Shown: in pieces, positions 36,961-45,986 of the stretch
Layout of the letters: each line of letters opens with the position of its first letter
Position numbering within the stretch: the first letter of the stretch is position 1
Assembly (NCBI RefSeq): GCF_001427795.1
Contig: NZ_LMHJ01000001.1
Span: forward strand, 419,773-483,772
Direction: 5' to 3'
From: Nocardioides sp. Root682
Lineage (GTDB): Bacteria > Actinomycetota > Actinomycetes > Propionibacteriales > Nocardioidaceae
DNA: 64,000 bases
Program-made: the position numbers and the translations under genes
The notes under the pieces: model-generated
Told to the model about the DNA's origin: nothing
What the model saw: only the letters and a program-made list of their open reading frames with translations
Database searches by the model: none

Positions 36961-37395
36961 TCATCGCGCACCGCCCTCGGACGGGGTCTGGAACGCCGGG
37001 ATGCGCGCCGTCGTCGCGAGGCGGATCTGGGCCGCCATCCACACGAAGGCACCCACGATGATCGCGCCACCGAGCCAGTTGCGGTCCAGTTCGTCATCGA
37101 GCAACCCTGCACTGCTGACGGCCACGAAGGCCAGCGCCATGGCCGCCACCTGGAAGGTGTAGGTCAGCAGCGCGAACATGAGGGACGCGGCCGGCAACAG
37201 CCGGGCCACGGCGTCCACGGTGAAGGCTCCGAAGGCGAAGATGCCGACCGCGATGAGGGTGCCGACGACGGCGCCCCACGCGGCGGGCGAGCCCGAGACC
37301 AGTGCTCCGACCACGACGAGGACCACTCCGGCGGCGAGGGCCGCAAGGGCCGCACGCACCAGCACGGAGGGTGCCCGGGTCTCGGTCGTCATCAT
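36961..37395 (-). CDS. ATP synthase I-like membrane protein, first gene of the atp operon
   Basis: This 144-residue protein with four predicted membrane helices matches the hydropathy and position of AtpI/UncI, which assists c-ring assembly in some bacteria. Sequence conservation in this family is low, so the call relies strongly on context. It begins with two ATG codons; TAGAAA ends 9 nt before the first. Together with the next gene the operon has two small I/Z-type proteins. Confidence 0.75.
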   Translation of the reverse strand: MMTTETRAPSVLVRAALAALAAGVVLVVVGALVSGSPAAWGAVVGTLIAVGIFAFGAFTVDAVARLLPAASLMFALLTYTFQVAAMALAFVAVSSAGLLDDELDRNWLGGAIIVGAFVWMAAQIRLATTARIPAFQTPSEGGAR

Positions 37396-37404
37396 CGGCG
37401 GCCG

Positions 37405-37433
37405 TTTCTAGTCGCTGTTACAACGGGCCCGAA
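37405..37433 (-). promoter_or_regulatory. Candidate promoter of the ATP synthase operon
   Basis: On the minus strand TTCGGG (37433-37428) and TAGAAA (37410-37405) are separated by 17 bp, and the -10 ends 9 nt before the first atp-operon ATG. The -35 lies in the arm of the hairpin that ends the previous gene. Confidence 0.45.
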
Positions 37434-37447
37434 GGGAGCTCTTCGGG
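37428..37447 (-). terminator. Hairpin terminator after the WecA/MraY-type gene
   Basis: CCCGAAG-GGAGCT-CTTCGGG is a perfect 7-bp stem with a 6-nt loop, 15 nt after the stop of the transferase gene and directly upstream of the atp operon promoter. Confidence 0.6.
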
Positions 37448-37462
37448 AGTTCGTGAAAGTTA

Positions 37463-38662
37463 TCACAAAGTCCCGGCAGAGTCCGCACCGGCCCCCGGAT
37501 CGAGCTGGTCCGGAGCGTCGAGGGCCGCCTCGATGACATCCTCGAGCGCCTGGTTGTGCACCAGTGGGAGCGCGAAGGTCAGAGCGACCGTGACGACCGT
37601 GCCGACCGCGAGGCCGATCCACACGACCGCGCCGGTGAACACGCTCGCCACGACCACGCCGAACGCGATCAGCCCTGCCCAGAGCCACATGATGATCACG
37701 GCCCGGCGCTGGGAGTGGCCGATCTCGAGCAACCGGTGGTGGAGGTGCTGCTTGTCGGGAGCGAAGGGCGAACGTCCGGCCCGTGTTCGTCGTACGACGG
37801 CCATGACCAGGTCGCCCAGGGGCACGATCAGGATCAGGATCGGCAGGGCCACCGGCAACAGGACCGGGAGCAGGCTCGATCGAGCCCCGTCGGCACCCTG
37901 GGTCAGGTCCCCCGGCGCGAACTGGGTGGTCACCGTGATGGCCGTGGCGGACAGGACCAGGCCGATCAGCATCGAGCCGCTGTCGCCCATGAAGAGCCGC
38001 GCCGGGTGGAAGTTGTGGATCAGGAAGCCGACGCACGCGCCGGCCAGGGCGGCCGAGAGCAGGGCACCGGTCGTCGCCCGGCTCACGTCGTTGAGGTAGG
38101 ACAGCGAGTAGCAGAACAGGAAGAACGCGGAGGCGCTGATGCCGATCACGCCGGCCGCCAGGCCGTCGAGGCCGTCGATGAAGTTGACAGCGTTGACCGT
38201 CGCGACGACCGCGAAGGCGGTCAGCAGGGCTCCCTGCGCGGTGTCCAGCGCGAACACCTCGCCGGTCGATTGGTAGAAGTAGCGGAACTGGATGCCGGAG
38301 TAGACCAGGACGCCGACCGCGAGCACCTGTCCCCCGAACTTCGTCAGGGCGTCGAGATCGAAGATGTCGTCGATGACGCCCACCGCGCACACCAGCGCGC
38401 CCGCAATCAGCACGGCGAGGGCGTCCTCGAAGACAAAGGGGTTCTCGTTGCCGAGGAACGGCAGCTCGCGGGCGACGAAGTACGCCGCGAAGAGTCCTCC
38501 CAGCATCGCCAGCCCGCCGAGGTACGGCGTCGGGTCGGCGTGCACGTCACGATCGCGCACCTTCGCCACCGCTCCGGTGCGCACCGCGATCTCCCGGGCG
38601 ACCACGGTCAGCAGGTAGGTGACCGTGGCTGCGACCAGGAAGACGACGAGGTACTCACGCAT
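37463..38662 (-). CDS. WecA/MraY family polyprenyl-phosphate sugar-1-phosphate transferase
   Basis: The 399-residue membrane protein loads a sugar-1-phosphate, probably GlcNAc-1-P, onto decaprenyl phosphate, starting a cell-wall glycopolymer such as arabinogalactan-like polymer or teichoic acid. Motifs are VNAVNFIDGLDGLAAG, the MGDSGS segment in FHPARLFMGDSGSM, and the WecA-type DKQHLHHRLLEIGH. The HLHHRLL motif favours WecA/TagO over MraY. The ATG at 38662 overlaps the sua5 stop by 8 nt. Placement between sua5 and the atp operon is conserved in actinobacteria. Confidence 0.92.
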   Translation of the reverse strand: MREYLVVFLVAATVTYLLTVVAREIAVRTGAVAKVRDRDVHADPTPYLGGLAMLGGLFAAYFVARELPFLGNENPFVFEDALAVLIAGALVCAVGVIDDIFDLDALTKFGGQVLAVGVLVYSGIQFRYFYQSTGEVFALDTAQGALLTAFAVVATVNAVNFIDGLDGLAAGVIGISASAFFLFCYSLSYLNDVSRATTGALLSAALAGACVGFLIHNFHPARLFMGDSGSMLIGLVLSATAITVTTQFAPGDLTQGADGARSSLLPVLLPVALPILILIVPLGDLVMAVVRRTRAGRSPFAPDKQHLHHRLLEIGHSQRRAVIIMWLWAGLIAFGVVVASVFTGAVVWIGLAVGTVVTVALTFALPLVHNQALEDVIEAALDAPDQLDPGAGADSAGTL

Positions 38663-39347
38663 CGGCCGGCTCGGTCTCCTCGCCCGTGTCCACGGTGAGC
38701 CCGAGGTCGGCCAGGACGGCGTCGATGTCGGCGACCGCGATGGCGCCTTCGCGCAGCAGGCGCGGCCGCTCCCCCGTCGCGTCGATGATGGTCGACGCGA
38801 CGCCACCGGGCGACGTGCCGGCATCGATGATCACGGCGACCGACTCCCCCAGCATCTCCTCGGCGGTCCCGGCGTCGAGCGCTGCTTCCTGGCCGGAGAG
38901 GTTGGCCGAGCTGACGGCCAGCGGACCCGTGCGGTCCAGCAGGGCCCGGGTGAGCTCGTGGTCGGGCATCCGGATGGCGACGGTGCCGCGGGTCTCCCCG
39001 AGGTCCCACTGCAACGACGGTTGCTGGTGGAGCACGATGGTGAGCGCGCCGGGCCAGAACTTCTCCACGAGCACCACGACATAGCCGGGCACGCGGGTCG
39101 CCAGCGCCTCCAGGGTGCCCTTGGTGCCGACGAGCACCGGCGGCGGCATCTCCCGGCCGCGGCCCTTCGCAGCCAGCAGCCGCGCGACGGCGTCGGGGTC
39201 GAAGGCATCGGCACCGACGCCGTAGACCGTGTCGGTCGGGATCACCACGAGGCGACCACGGCGGACGGCTCGGCTCGCGGCATCCATCGCCGCTTCGCGT
39301 TCCTCGTCGGTCTGGGTCGGCAACCGCTCGGCACTCACGGCGCCCAT
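38655..39347 (-). CDS. L-threonylcarbamoyladenylate synthase (Sua5/YrdC/TsaC)
   Basis: It makes threonylcarbamoyl-AMP for t6A modification of tRNAs reading ANN codons. The 230-residue protein has GRLVVIPTDTVYGVGADAFD in part and the SSANLSGQEAALDAGTAEE region. Both ATG 39347 and GTG 39338 are usable; GAGG is 9 nt before the GTG, so the true start may be three codons later. It lies 34 nt after prmC and overlaps the transferase. At 230 residues it is the YrdC-only form with a short tail. Confidence 0.93.
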   Translation of the reverse strand: MGAVSAERLPTQTDEEREAAMDAASRAVRRGRLVVIPTDTVYGVGADAFDPDAVARLLAAKGRGREMPPPVLVGTKGTLEALATRVPGYVVVLVEKFWPGALTIVLHQQPSLQWDLGETRGTVAIRMPDHELTRALLDRTGPLAVSSANLSGQEAALDAGTAEEMLGESVAVIIDAGTSPGGVASTIIDATGERPRLLREGAIAVADIDAVLADLGLTVDTGEETEPADA

Positions 39348-39381
39348 CCTCGCATCGGTGGGTGAAGAAAATGCACCGGCG

Positions 39382-40254
39382 TCACCGTGGCCGGCGCGCG
39401 GTGAGGTACCGCGGGCGCTCGGCGAGGTCTCGATGGTCGCGAACTTCCTCCCACCGGCCGCTGCGACTGAACACCGCAGGCGCCGACTCGCCCTGGGCAT
39501 CGGCGTGCTCGATCCCGACCACACCGCCTGCCCGGAGCAGGACGACGCCGCGCTGTTCGAGGACCCGGATCGCGTCGAGTCCGTCGTCGCCGGAGAACAG
39601 GGCGAGGTGCGGGTCGTGGTCACGCGCCTCCACTGCCACGGACTCCCACGCCTCCAGCGGGACGTACGGCGGGTTGCTGACCAGGACGTCGACCCGACCG
39701 GCAAGGTCGTCGAACGCGGTGGCGAGATCCCCCTGCCGCAGGTCGACCGAGGTGTCGGCGAGGTTCTGCTCGGCCCACGCGTGCGCCGGCGGGTCGAGCT
39801 CCACCGCATGGACCTGCGCCTCCGGCACCTCGTCGGCGATGCTGCGGGCGATCACTCCCGACCCGGTGCACAGGTCGACCACGACCGGGATCCGGCCATC
39901 GGCCAGCACGGCCCTGGCCTGGTCGATCGCCCAGCCGGCGAGCAGCTCGGTCTCGGGACGGGGCACGAAGACACCTGGCCCGACGGCGACCGAGACGTGG
40001 CGGAACCAGGCGCGCCCGATCAGGTGCTGGAGCGGCTCGCGCAGGGCGCGGCGGGTGATCAGGGCGTCGTACTCCTGCTCCGCCGCAGGCGGCACCTCCT
40101 GGACCAGTGGGAGCTGGGACCGGTTGGTGCCGAGGACGTGGGCGAGGAGCTCCGCCGCGTCGTACTCGGGGCTGGCCACGCCAGCGGACCGGAGACGCGC
40201 GCTCGCTGTCTGGAGGAGACGCCGGGTCTCGACAGGCTCGACCACCGGGGTCAC
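39382..40254 (-). CDS. prmC: Release-factor glutamine methyltransferase PrmC (HemK)
   Basis: PrmC methylates the GGQ glutamine of release factors, and its substrate gene prfA is directly upstream. The 290-residue protein has the SAM motif [12 protein letters not shown] and the catalytic NPPY in [13 protein letters not shown]. The GTG at 40254 shares GTGA with the prfA stop. Residues 3-10, PVVEPVET, are encoded by a copy of a common actinobacterial palindromic repeat (40225-40246), so the N-terminus was altered by repeat insertion without harming the family core, which starts near residue 13. Confidence 0.95.
   Translation of the reverse strand: MTPVVEPVETRRLLQTASARLRSAGVASPEYDAAELLAHVLGTNRSQLPLVQEVPPAAEQEYDALITRRALREPLQHLIGRAWFRHVSVAVGPGVFVPRPETELLAGWAIDQARAVLADGRIPVVVDLCTGSGVIARSIADEVPEAQVHAVELDPPAHAWAEQNLADTSVDLRQGDLATAFDDLAGRVDVLVSNPPYVPLEAWESVAVEARDHDPHLALFSGDDGLDAIRVLEQRGVVLLRAGGVVGIEHADAQGESAPAVFSRSGRWEEVRDHRDLAERPRYLTARRPR
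40225..40246 (-). repeat. Palindromic repeat translated in the prmC start
   Basis: On the minus strand the element begins GGTGGTCGAGCC and ends TGTCGAGACC. In the other orientation it begins GGTCTCGA and ends TCGACC, like the ends of the 39-bp hairpin repeats in this window. It encodes PVVEPVET in PrmC. Confidence 0.7.
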
Positions 40255-41324
40255 GCCTCGAGCGCCGCGAGCCGGGCTGCCAGGTCCGCCTCGACGCAGG
40301 AGTCGAGCAGGGGCTGCAGCTCCCCGTTGAGCACCTGGTCGAGGTTGTAGGCCTTGTAGCCGGTGCGGTGGTCGGAGATCCGGTTCTCCGGGTAGTTGTA
40401 CGTGCGAATCCGCTCGGATCGGTCGACGGTGCGGACCTGACTGCGGCGGGCGTCGCTCGCCTCCGCGTCGGCGGCATCCTGGGCGGCCTGGAGCAGGCGG
40501 GCCCGCAGGATGCGCATCGCGGACTCCTTGTTCTGCAGCTGCGACTTCTCGTTCTGACAGCTCGCGACGATCCCCGTCGGGACGTGGGTGATCCGCACGG
40601 CCGAGTCGGTGGTGTTGACGCTCTGGCCGCCAGGTCCGGAGGACCGGTAGACGTCGATGCGCAGGTCGTTGTCGTTGATCTCCACGTCGACCTGCTCGGC
40701 CTCGGGCATCACGAGCACGCCGGCCGCGGACGTGTGGATCCGCCCCTGGGACTCGGTGACCGGAACCCGCTGGACGCGGTGCACACCGCCCTCGAACTTG
40801 AGCAGGGCGTACGGCGCCTGGCCGGGCTCGACCGCACCGGGTGCCTTCACCGCCACCGTCACGGACTTGTAGCCGCCGAGGTCGGACTCGGTGGAGTCGA
40901 GGATCTCCATCTTCCAGCCGCGCTGCTCCGCATAGCGGCTGTACATCCGGTAGAGGTCGGCAGCGAACAGCGCACTCTCCTCGCCGCCCTCCCCCGACTT
41001 CACCTCGAGCAGGGCATCGTTGTCGTCCGTCGGGTCGCGCGGCACGAGCAGGCGGCGCAGCCGTTCGGCCGCCACCTCGCGCTGCTCGAGCATGGTCGCC
41101 GCCTCCTCGGCGAAGGCCGGGTCGTCGGCACCGAGCTCGCGCGCCGCCTCGGCGTCCTCGCCGTACTGCTGCCACTCCCGCCAGGTGGCGATGATCGCGT
41201 TCAGCTCGGAGTAGCGCCGGTTGACCGTGCGCGCCAGTCGAGCATCGGCGTGGGTCTCGGGCTGGCCCAGCTGCTCCTCGAGCGCGGCGTGCTCGGCGAG
41301 CATGCCTTCGACGGCTTCGAACAC
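40251..41324 (-). CDS. prfA: Peptide chain release factor 1
   Basis: RF1 ends translation at UAA and UAG. The 357-residue protein carries the GGQ loop in [17 protein letters not shown] and the codon-reading segment containing the PxT-type motif upstream. The length is typical. The ATG at 41324 follows a 138-nt spacer holding the rpmE terminator and a repeat-like hairpin. It is coupled by a 4-nt overlap with prmC, which modifies it. Confidence 0.97.
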   Translation of the reverse strand: MFEAVEGMLAEHAALEEQLGQPETHADARLARTVNRRYSELNAIIATWREWQQYGEDAEAARELGADDPAFAEEAATMLEQREVAAERLRRLLVPRDPTDDNDALLEVKSGEGGEESALFAADLYRMYSRYAEQRGWKMEILDSTESDLGGYKSVTVAVKAPGAVEPGQAPYALLKFEGGVHRVQRVPVTESQGRIHTSAAGVLVMPEAEQVDVEINDNDLRIDVYRSSGPGGQSVNTTDSAVRITHVPTGIVASCQNEKSQLQNKESAMRILRARLLQAAQDAADAEASDARRSQVRTVDRSERIRTYNYPENRISDHRTGYKAYNLDQVLNGELQPLLDSCVEADLAARLAALEA

Positions 41325-41348
41325 GTGATTCCTTCGGTACGGCGATGC

Positions 41349-41393
41349 GTCTCGATATGCCGCTCGTTTCTCGCGGCTACTCGATGACCCTGG
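41349..41393. repeat. Diverged palindromic repeat between rpmE and prfA
   Basis: The element begins GTCTCGATATGCCGC and ends GCGGCTACTCGATGAC, with a 9-nt loop. The inner stem is GCCGC/GCGGC. It has the same outer GTCTCGA...TCGA(t)GAC design as the 39-bp repeats but a different core. It lies about 25 nt before the prfA start in the 5' leader. Confidence 0.5.
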
Positions 41394-41418
41394 TGGACGA
41401 ACCTGCTGAAATGACGAA

Positions 41419-41451
41419 CGCCGGTCCCACCCGTGAAGGGCAGGACCGGCG
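41419..41451 (-). terminator. Terminator after rpmE
   Basis: A perfect 9-bp stem CGCCGGTCC/GGACCGGCG encloses a 15-nt loop that itself pairs CCC with GGG. It begins 12 nt after the rpmE stop. Confidence 0.7.
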
Positions 41452-41462
41452 CTCGGAGGTCG

Positions 41463-41696
41463 CTACTTGGAGGCGTCGGCCTCGGCAGGGGCCTTCTTGG
41501 CGTAGCGGGCCTCGAACCGGGCGACGCGGCCACCGGTGTCGAGGATCTTCTGCTTGCCGGTGTAGAACGGGTGGCACTGCGAGCAGACGTCGGAGTGGAG
41601 CTTGCCGCCCTTTGCAGTGCTGTACGTCGTGAAGACGCTGCCACAGGTGCAGGTCACTTCAGTGACGACGTAGTCGGGGTGAATGTCCTTCTTCAT
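41463..41696 (-). CDS. rpmE: 50S ribosomal protein bL31 (zinc-binding form)
   Basis: The 77-residue protein starts [19 protein letters not shown] and contains [14 protein letters not shown]. The cysteines C16, C18, C38 and C41 mark the zinc-containing paralogue, not the zinc-free one induced in zinc starvation. GAGGA lies before the ATG at 41696, and TAGAAT (minus, 41767-41762) is a likely -10. The frame is open far upstream into rho but those residues are not part of it. The order rho-rpmE-prfA-prmC is common in actinobacteria. Confidence 0.96.
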   Translation of the reverse strand: MKKDIHPDYVVTEVTCTCGSVFTTYSTAKGGKLHSDVCSQCHPFYTGKQKILDTGGRVARFEARYAKKAPAEADASK

Positions 41697-41779
41697 GGGT
41701 GTCCTCTCAAAGGGGTCCGGGTCGTCCTGCGGATGCTGACGTGAACCGGAGCCAACGGATGATTCTACGTCGCTGCCGA

Positions 41780-41820
41780 GCGCGACCCCAAACCGGCGAC
41801 AAACCGGCCGGGGGTCGCGC
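41780..41820 (-). terminator. Terminator after rho
   Basis: A perfect 10-bp stem GCGCGACCCC/GGGGTCGCGC encloses a loop with two CCGG blocks, 15 nt after the rho stop. It separates rho from rpmE. Confidence 0.7.
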
Positions 41821-41835
41821 CTGCGGGCGCAGCAC

Positions 41836-43764
41836 TCAGGCGCGGGTCTTCTTCTGCACCTGGAGCAGCAGCTCGTAGTTCGTCTGGGTCTTGCGCACCT
41901 GGTCCAGCAGGTGTGTGGCAGCCGTGCGGCCCTCACGCTCGGCGAGGTCACGGTGGAGCGCGCCGAGGATGGCGACCTCCTCCTTGCCGAGCAACAGCTC
42001 GGACCGACGCGTGCCGGAGGCCACCGGGTCGATCGCCGGGAAGATGTCCCGCTCCGCGAGGTCGCGGCGCAGCCGGATCTGCAGGTTGGCCGTGCCGGTG
42101 AACTCTTCGTAGATGGCCTCATCCATCTTCGAACCGGACTCGACCAGGGCCGTGGCGAGGATGGTGAGCGAGCCACCGTTCTCGATGTTGCGCGCGGCCC
42201 CGAAGAACTTCTTGGGCGGGAAGAGCGCCGCGGCGTCGACGCCGCCCGGCAGGATCCGGCCGCTGGCCGGCGCAGCCAGGTTGTAGGCCCGGCCCAGGCG
42301 GGTCAGGCCGTCGAGGAGCACGACGACGTCGTGGCCGAGCTCGACCAGGCGCTTGGCACGCTCGATGGCGAGCTCCGCGACGGTCGTGTGGTCGGTGGCC
42401 GGACGGTCGAAGGTGCTCGCGATGACCTCGCCCTTGATGGCGCGCTCGAAGTCGGTGACCTCCTCGGGACGCTCGTCCAGGAGCACCACCATCAGGTGGC
42501 ACTCCGGGTTGTTGGCCGTCACCGCGTTGGCGATCGCCTGGAGGGTGGCGGTCTTGCCTGCGTTCGACGGGGACTCGATCACACCGCGCTGGCCCTTGCC
42601 GATCGGCGCCACCAGGTCGAGCACCCGCCCGGTCACGTTGTCGGGAGTGGTCTCCATCCGGAGCCGCTCGTCCGGGGACACCGGGGTGAGGTGGTCGAAC
42701 TCGACGCGGTTCTTCGCCTGCTCCGGGTCGACACCGTTGACCGTGTCGATGCGGACCATCGGGTTGAACTTCTCGCGGCGCTCACCCTCTCGGGGCTGGC
42801 GCACCTGACCGGCGATCGCGTCGCCGCGGCGCAGTCCGTAGCGACGCACCATGGACAGCGACAGGTAGACGTCGTCGACACCGGCGAGATAGCCGCTGGT
42901 CCGGACGAACGCGTAGTTGTCGAGGACGTCGAGGATGCCCGCGGCCGGGACGAGGACGTCGTCCTCGCGCACCTCGGTGTCGGGCTCGCGGGTCGAGCGG
43001 GCCGTCGTACGGTCCCGGTCCCGTCCGCGGCGCCGACGGTTGCGGCGGCTGCCTGCCTCGCCGCCTTCGCCGTCGAAGTCGCCGTCCTGGCCGTCACCAT
43101 CGTCGGTGTTGCGGGGCTGGTCGTTCTGGTTGCCCTGCTTCTGCTGGTTGGGCTGGTTCTGCTGACCCTGCTGACCCTGCTGGTTGCCCTGCTTCGGCTG
43201 GTTGGACTGGTTGCCGTCCTGCTTGGCCTGGCCCTGCTTCGGCTGGTTCTGCTGGCCCACCTGGCTCTGCTTGGGCTGGTTGCCGTCCTGCTTGGACTGG
43301 TTGCCGTCCTGCTTGGGCTGGCCCTGCTGCTTGCCCTGACGGGGCTGGTTGCCCTGCCGACCCTGCTGGTTGCCCTGCTTGGGCTGCTCGGCCCTGGTCT
43401 CGTCGGCCTTGGGCTCAGTCCTCGACTCCTCGGCCTTCGGCTCGGCCTTGGGCTCGGCCTTGGGCTCGGCCTTGGGCTCGTCGGCCTTGGGCTCGGCCTT
43501 CGGGACAGCCTTGGTCTCGTCGGCCTTGGGCGCGGTCCGCGGAGCCGACTGGCCGGCCTGTCCGGACTGCGCAGCCTTGATGGCGTCGACGAGCACGGCC
43601 TTCTTCATGCTGCCAGCGCCCGGGATGCCCATGCCACCGGCCATCGCCTTGAGGTCGGCCAGCAGCATGGAGTTGAGTCCACCGGCGCGCTTCTTCGGCG
43701 CCTTGCCGGCCGCCTGGTCAGCAACGGGGCCAGCAGCTTCAGTGGAATCGAGAGTTTCGGTCAC
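41836..43764 (-). CDS. rho: Transcription termination factor Rho with a long Gln/Asn-rich insert
   Basis: Rho is a ring RNA helicase that ends transcription. The 642-residue protein has an N-terminal helix bundle (to about 66), then acidic-basic PKAEPKADE repeats (80-125), a region made almost only of Q, N, G, K and P (127-218), an acidic stretch (221-236), an Arg cluster (239-252) and the RNA-binding OB domain from about 268. The ATPase core has [16 protein letters not shown] and [12 protein letters not shown]. coli Rho has 419 residues. Actinobacterial inserts are usually Arg/Asp/Gly-rich, so this Gln/Asn-rich type stands out and is prion-like. Confidence 0.97.
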   Translation of the reverse strand: MTETLDSTEAAGPVADQAAGKAPKKRAGGLNSMLLADLKAMAGGMGIPGAGSMKKAVLVDAIKAAQSGQAGQSAPRTAPKADETKAVPKAEPKADEPKAEPKAEPKAEPKAEESRTEPKADETRAEQPKQGNQQGRQGNQPRQGKQQGQPKQDGNQSKQDGNQPKQSQVGQQNQPKQGQAKQDGNQSNQPKQGNQQGQQGQQNQPNQQKQGNQNDQPRNTDDGDGQDGDFDGEGGEAGSRRNRRRRGRDRDRTTARSTREPDTEVREDDVLVPAAGILDVLDNYAFVRTSGYLAGVDDVYLSLSMVRRYGLRRGDAIAGQVRQPREGERREKFNPMVRIDTVNGVDPEQAKNRVEFDHLTPVSPDERLRMETTPDNVTGRVLDLVAPIGKGQRGVIESPSNAGKTATLQAIANAVTANNPECHLMVVLLDERPEEVTDFERAIKGEVIASTFDRPATDHTTVAELAIERAKRLVELGHDVVVLLDGLTRLGRAYNLAAPASGRILPGGVDAAALFPPKKFFGAARNIENGGSLTILATALVESGSKMDEAIYEEFTGTANLQIRLRRDLAERDIFPAIDPVASGTRRSELLLGKEEVAILGALHRDLAEREGRTAATHLLDQVRKTQTNYELLLQVQKKTRA

Positions 43765-43919
43765 GTGAGTCCTTCAGACGTGTCACGCACGTTCCGGAAC
43801 CGGAGAGCTCCGCACGGAACGGCACTTGGATTGAATCCTGCACGGCTGCACCGAGAGACCTGGGTCCTTCGGAGCCGGCCGAGCCGGAGGAAGTGGGCGG
43901 GCACCAAGGGCACCTGCCG

Positions 43920-43940
43920 GGCGCCGAGAACTGCGGCGCC
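43920..43940 (-). terminator. Hairpin in the thrB-rho spacer
   Basis: GGCGCCG-AGAACTG-CGGCGCC is a perfect 7-bp stem with a 7-nt loop, 29 nt after the thrB stop. On the minus strand TACATT (43953-43948) lies between the thrB stop and the hairpin and could be a rho -10 box, in which case the hairpin would sit at the start of a rho leader of about 175 nt. The remaining leader shows no other clear element. Confidence 0.45.
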
Positions 43941-43969
43941 TCGTCAATGTATCACCACGGACGGGTGAT

Positions 43970-44887
43970 TCAGCGGCCGTCCGCAGGCGCGGCGCCGGTA
44001 CCGCTGATCGCGAGCGCACGGGTGACCCAGCCTTCCGGGCACTGCTGCACCAGCCCGGTCGAGGCGCTGCTGTCGACGCCCTCGGAGAACGCGAGCACGG
44101 TCGGCCCGGCGCCGGAGATCACGGCCGCGACACCGTCGGCGCGCAGCTTCTCGACGAGAGCAAGGCTGGCGGGCATCGCGGAACGGCGGTACTGCTGGTG
44201 CAGGCGGTCCTCGGTCGCGCGCAGCAGCTCCTCGGGGCGACCCGAGAGCGCAGCGACCAGGAGGGCAGCGCGCCCGGCGTTGGCAGCCGCGTCGGCGTGG
44301 GGCACGGTCGCGGGCAGCAGCCCACGCGCGGCCTCGGTCGACACGGGGTCGGCCGGGACGAACACCACGGCGCTCACGCGGGGGTCGACGGATCCGGGTA
44401 CGGCGAAGAAGCTGCCGTCGGCCTCCTGTCCGGAGATCACGAACCCGCCGAACAGTGCGGGGGCCACGTTGTCCGGGTGGCCCTCGAGCTGCGCCGCGAT
44501 GTCGAGCAACGCGGAGTCGTCGAGCAGCAGGTGTCCACCGGCAACGAGCTCGCGAGCCAGCCACACGCCACCCACGATCGCGGCCGACGACGACCCGAGC
44601 CCACGCGCGTGCGGGATCACGTTGGTGCAGGACAGGCGCAGCCCGGGCGGGTCCTGGCCGAGGCGCCCGAAGGTCGCGCGCATGGCGCGGACCACGAGGT
44701 GCCGCTCGTCGAGCGGGACCTCGCCGTCGCCGTACCCCTGGACCTCGACGACCAGGCCACTGTCGAGAACCTCTGCCTCGAGCTGGTCCCGAAGGTCGAG
44801 GGCCAGGCCGAGGGTGTCGAACCCCGGACCGAGGTTGGCCGAGGTCGCGGGCACGGTGACCCGGACGGGTCCGTCGACGAAGGTCAT
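43970..44887 (-). CDS. thrB: Homoserine kinase
   Basis: ThrB phosphorylates homoserine in threonine synthesis. The 305-residue GHMP kinase has the ATP loop PHARGLGSSSAAIVGG and an N-terminal VRVTVPATSANLGPGFDTLG segment typical of the family (parts quoted). The C-terminal SGAGPTVLAF motif is present. The ATG at 44887 lies 7 nt after thrC. The order hom-thrC-thrB is a coupled operon. Confidence 0.96.
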   Translation of the reverse strand: MTFVDGPVRVTVPATSANLGPGFDTLGLALDLRDQLEAEVLDSGLVVEVQGYGDGEVPLDERHLVVRAMRATFGRLGQDPPGLRLSCTNVIPHARGLGSSSAAIVGGVWLARELVAGGHLLLDDSALLDIAAQLEGHPDNVAPALFGGFVISGQEADGSFFAVPGSVDPRVSAVVFVPADPVSTEAARGLLPATVPHADAAANAGRAALLVAALSGRPEELLRATEDRLHQQYRRSAMPASLALVEKLRADGVAAVISGAGPTVLAFSEGVDSSASTGLVQQCPEGWVTRALAISGTGAAPADGR

Positions 44888-44894
44888 TGCTCGC

Positions 44895-45986
44895 TCAGAG
44901 GCCGGCTGCGCGCGCGGCGGCGTCGACGTCGGCGTCCACGATCGTGTCGGGCAGCACGAGGCCGTCCAGCGCGGTGGCGATGTCCTTGAGGCCGTGGCCG
45001 GTGACGGTGATCGCCACGGTCGCTCCCTGGTAGGACTCCCCCGCGGCGAGCTCGGCCAGCAGTCCCGCGATGCCCGCTGCCGACGCGGGCTCGACGAACA
45101 CGCCGTCCTTGGCGGCCAGTTCCTTCTGGGCAGCAAGGATCTGGACGTCGGACACGGCGGCGAAGCGGCCTCCGGACTCGTCGCGGGCTCCCTCTGCGAG
45201 CTTCCACGAGGCAGGGTTGCCGATCCGGATCGCGGTCGCGCGGGTCTCCGGGTCAGGGAAGGGCTCACCGGTCACGAGGGGCGCGGCACCTTCGGCCTGG
45301 AAGCCCCGCATGACGGGACGCTTCGTGGCGCGACCGAGGGCGGCGTACTGCGTGTAGCCGAGCCAGTACGCCGAGATGTTGCCGGCGTTGCCGACGGGGA
45401 GCAGGTGGAAGTCGGGGGCATCGCCGAGGAAGTCGACGATCTCGAAGGCAGCGGTCTTCTGGCCCTCGAGACGGTGGGGGTTGACCGAGTTGACCAGTGC
45501 CACCGGGTAGTTCCAGGCCATCTCGCGCGCCATCCGCAGACAGTCGTCGAAGTTGCCGCGGACCTGGATGACCTGCGAGCCGTGCAGGACGGCCTGGGCC
45601 ATCTTGCCGGCCGAGATCTTGCCCTCGGGGACGAGCACGATGGGGGTGACGCCGGCCTTCGCGGCGTAGGCCGCCATCGATGCCGACGTGTTGCCGGTCG
45701 ACGCACAGACCACGGCCTTCGCACCCTCGTGCACGGCCACGGAGAGCGCGGCGGTCATGCCGCGGTCCTTGAAGGAGCCGGTGGGGTTGTTGCCCTCGAC
45801 CTTGAGCCACACCTCGGCGCCGGTCAGGCCCGAGAGCCACTCGGAGTGGACCAGCGGGGTGCCGCCCTCACGGAGGGTGACGGCCGGGGTGTCCTGGGGG
45901 ATGTCGAGGAGCTCGCGGTACTCCTCGATCACGCCCCGCCACTGCCTGCTGGTGGTGGTACTGCCGGTGCTGCCGGTGCTGCTCAC
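44895..45986 (-). CDS. thrC: Threonine synthase
   Basis: This PLP enzyme converts O-phosphohomoserine to threonine. In the 363-residue protein the PLP lysine is K73 in GSFKDRGM, and the phosphate loop segment [17 protein letters not shown] follows. The GTG at 45986 shares GTGA with the hom stop. A Ser/Thr/Gly-rich stretch at residues 1-13 precedes the fold. The length matches the short actinobacterial class. Confidence 0.96.
   Translation of the reverse strand: MSSTGSTGSTTTSRQWRGVIEEYRELLDIPQDTPAVTLREGGTPLVHSEWLSGLTGAEVWLKVEGNNPTGSFKDRGMTAALSVAVHEGAKAVVCASTGNTSASMAAYAAKAGVTPIVLVPEGKISAGKMAQAVLHGSQVIQVRGNFDDCLRMAREMAWNYPVALVNSVNPHRLEGQKTAAFEIVDFLGDAPDFHLLPVGNAGNISAYWLGYTQYAALGRATKRPVMRGFQAEGAAPLVTGEPFPDPETRATAIRIGNPASWKLAEGARDESGGRFAAVSDVQILAAQKELAAKDGVFVEPASAAGIAGLLAELAAGESYQGATVAITVTGHGLKDIATALDGLVLPDTIVDADVDAAARAAGL

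Noticed and set aside
41463..42176. A long rpmE frame extending into rho
   Set aside because: The upstream residues are an out-of-frame reading of rho; bL31 starts at MKKDIHPDY with a GAGGA site.
43405..43500. The periodic array in rho as a CRISPR or satellite
   Set aside because: The periodicity comes from PKAEPKADE codon repeats inside an intact rho reading frame.
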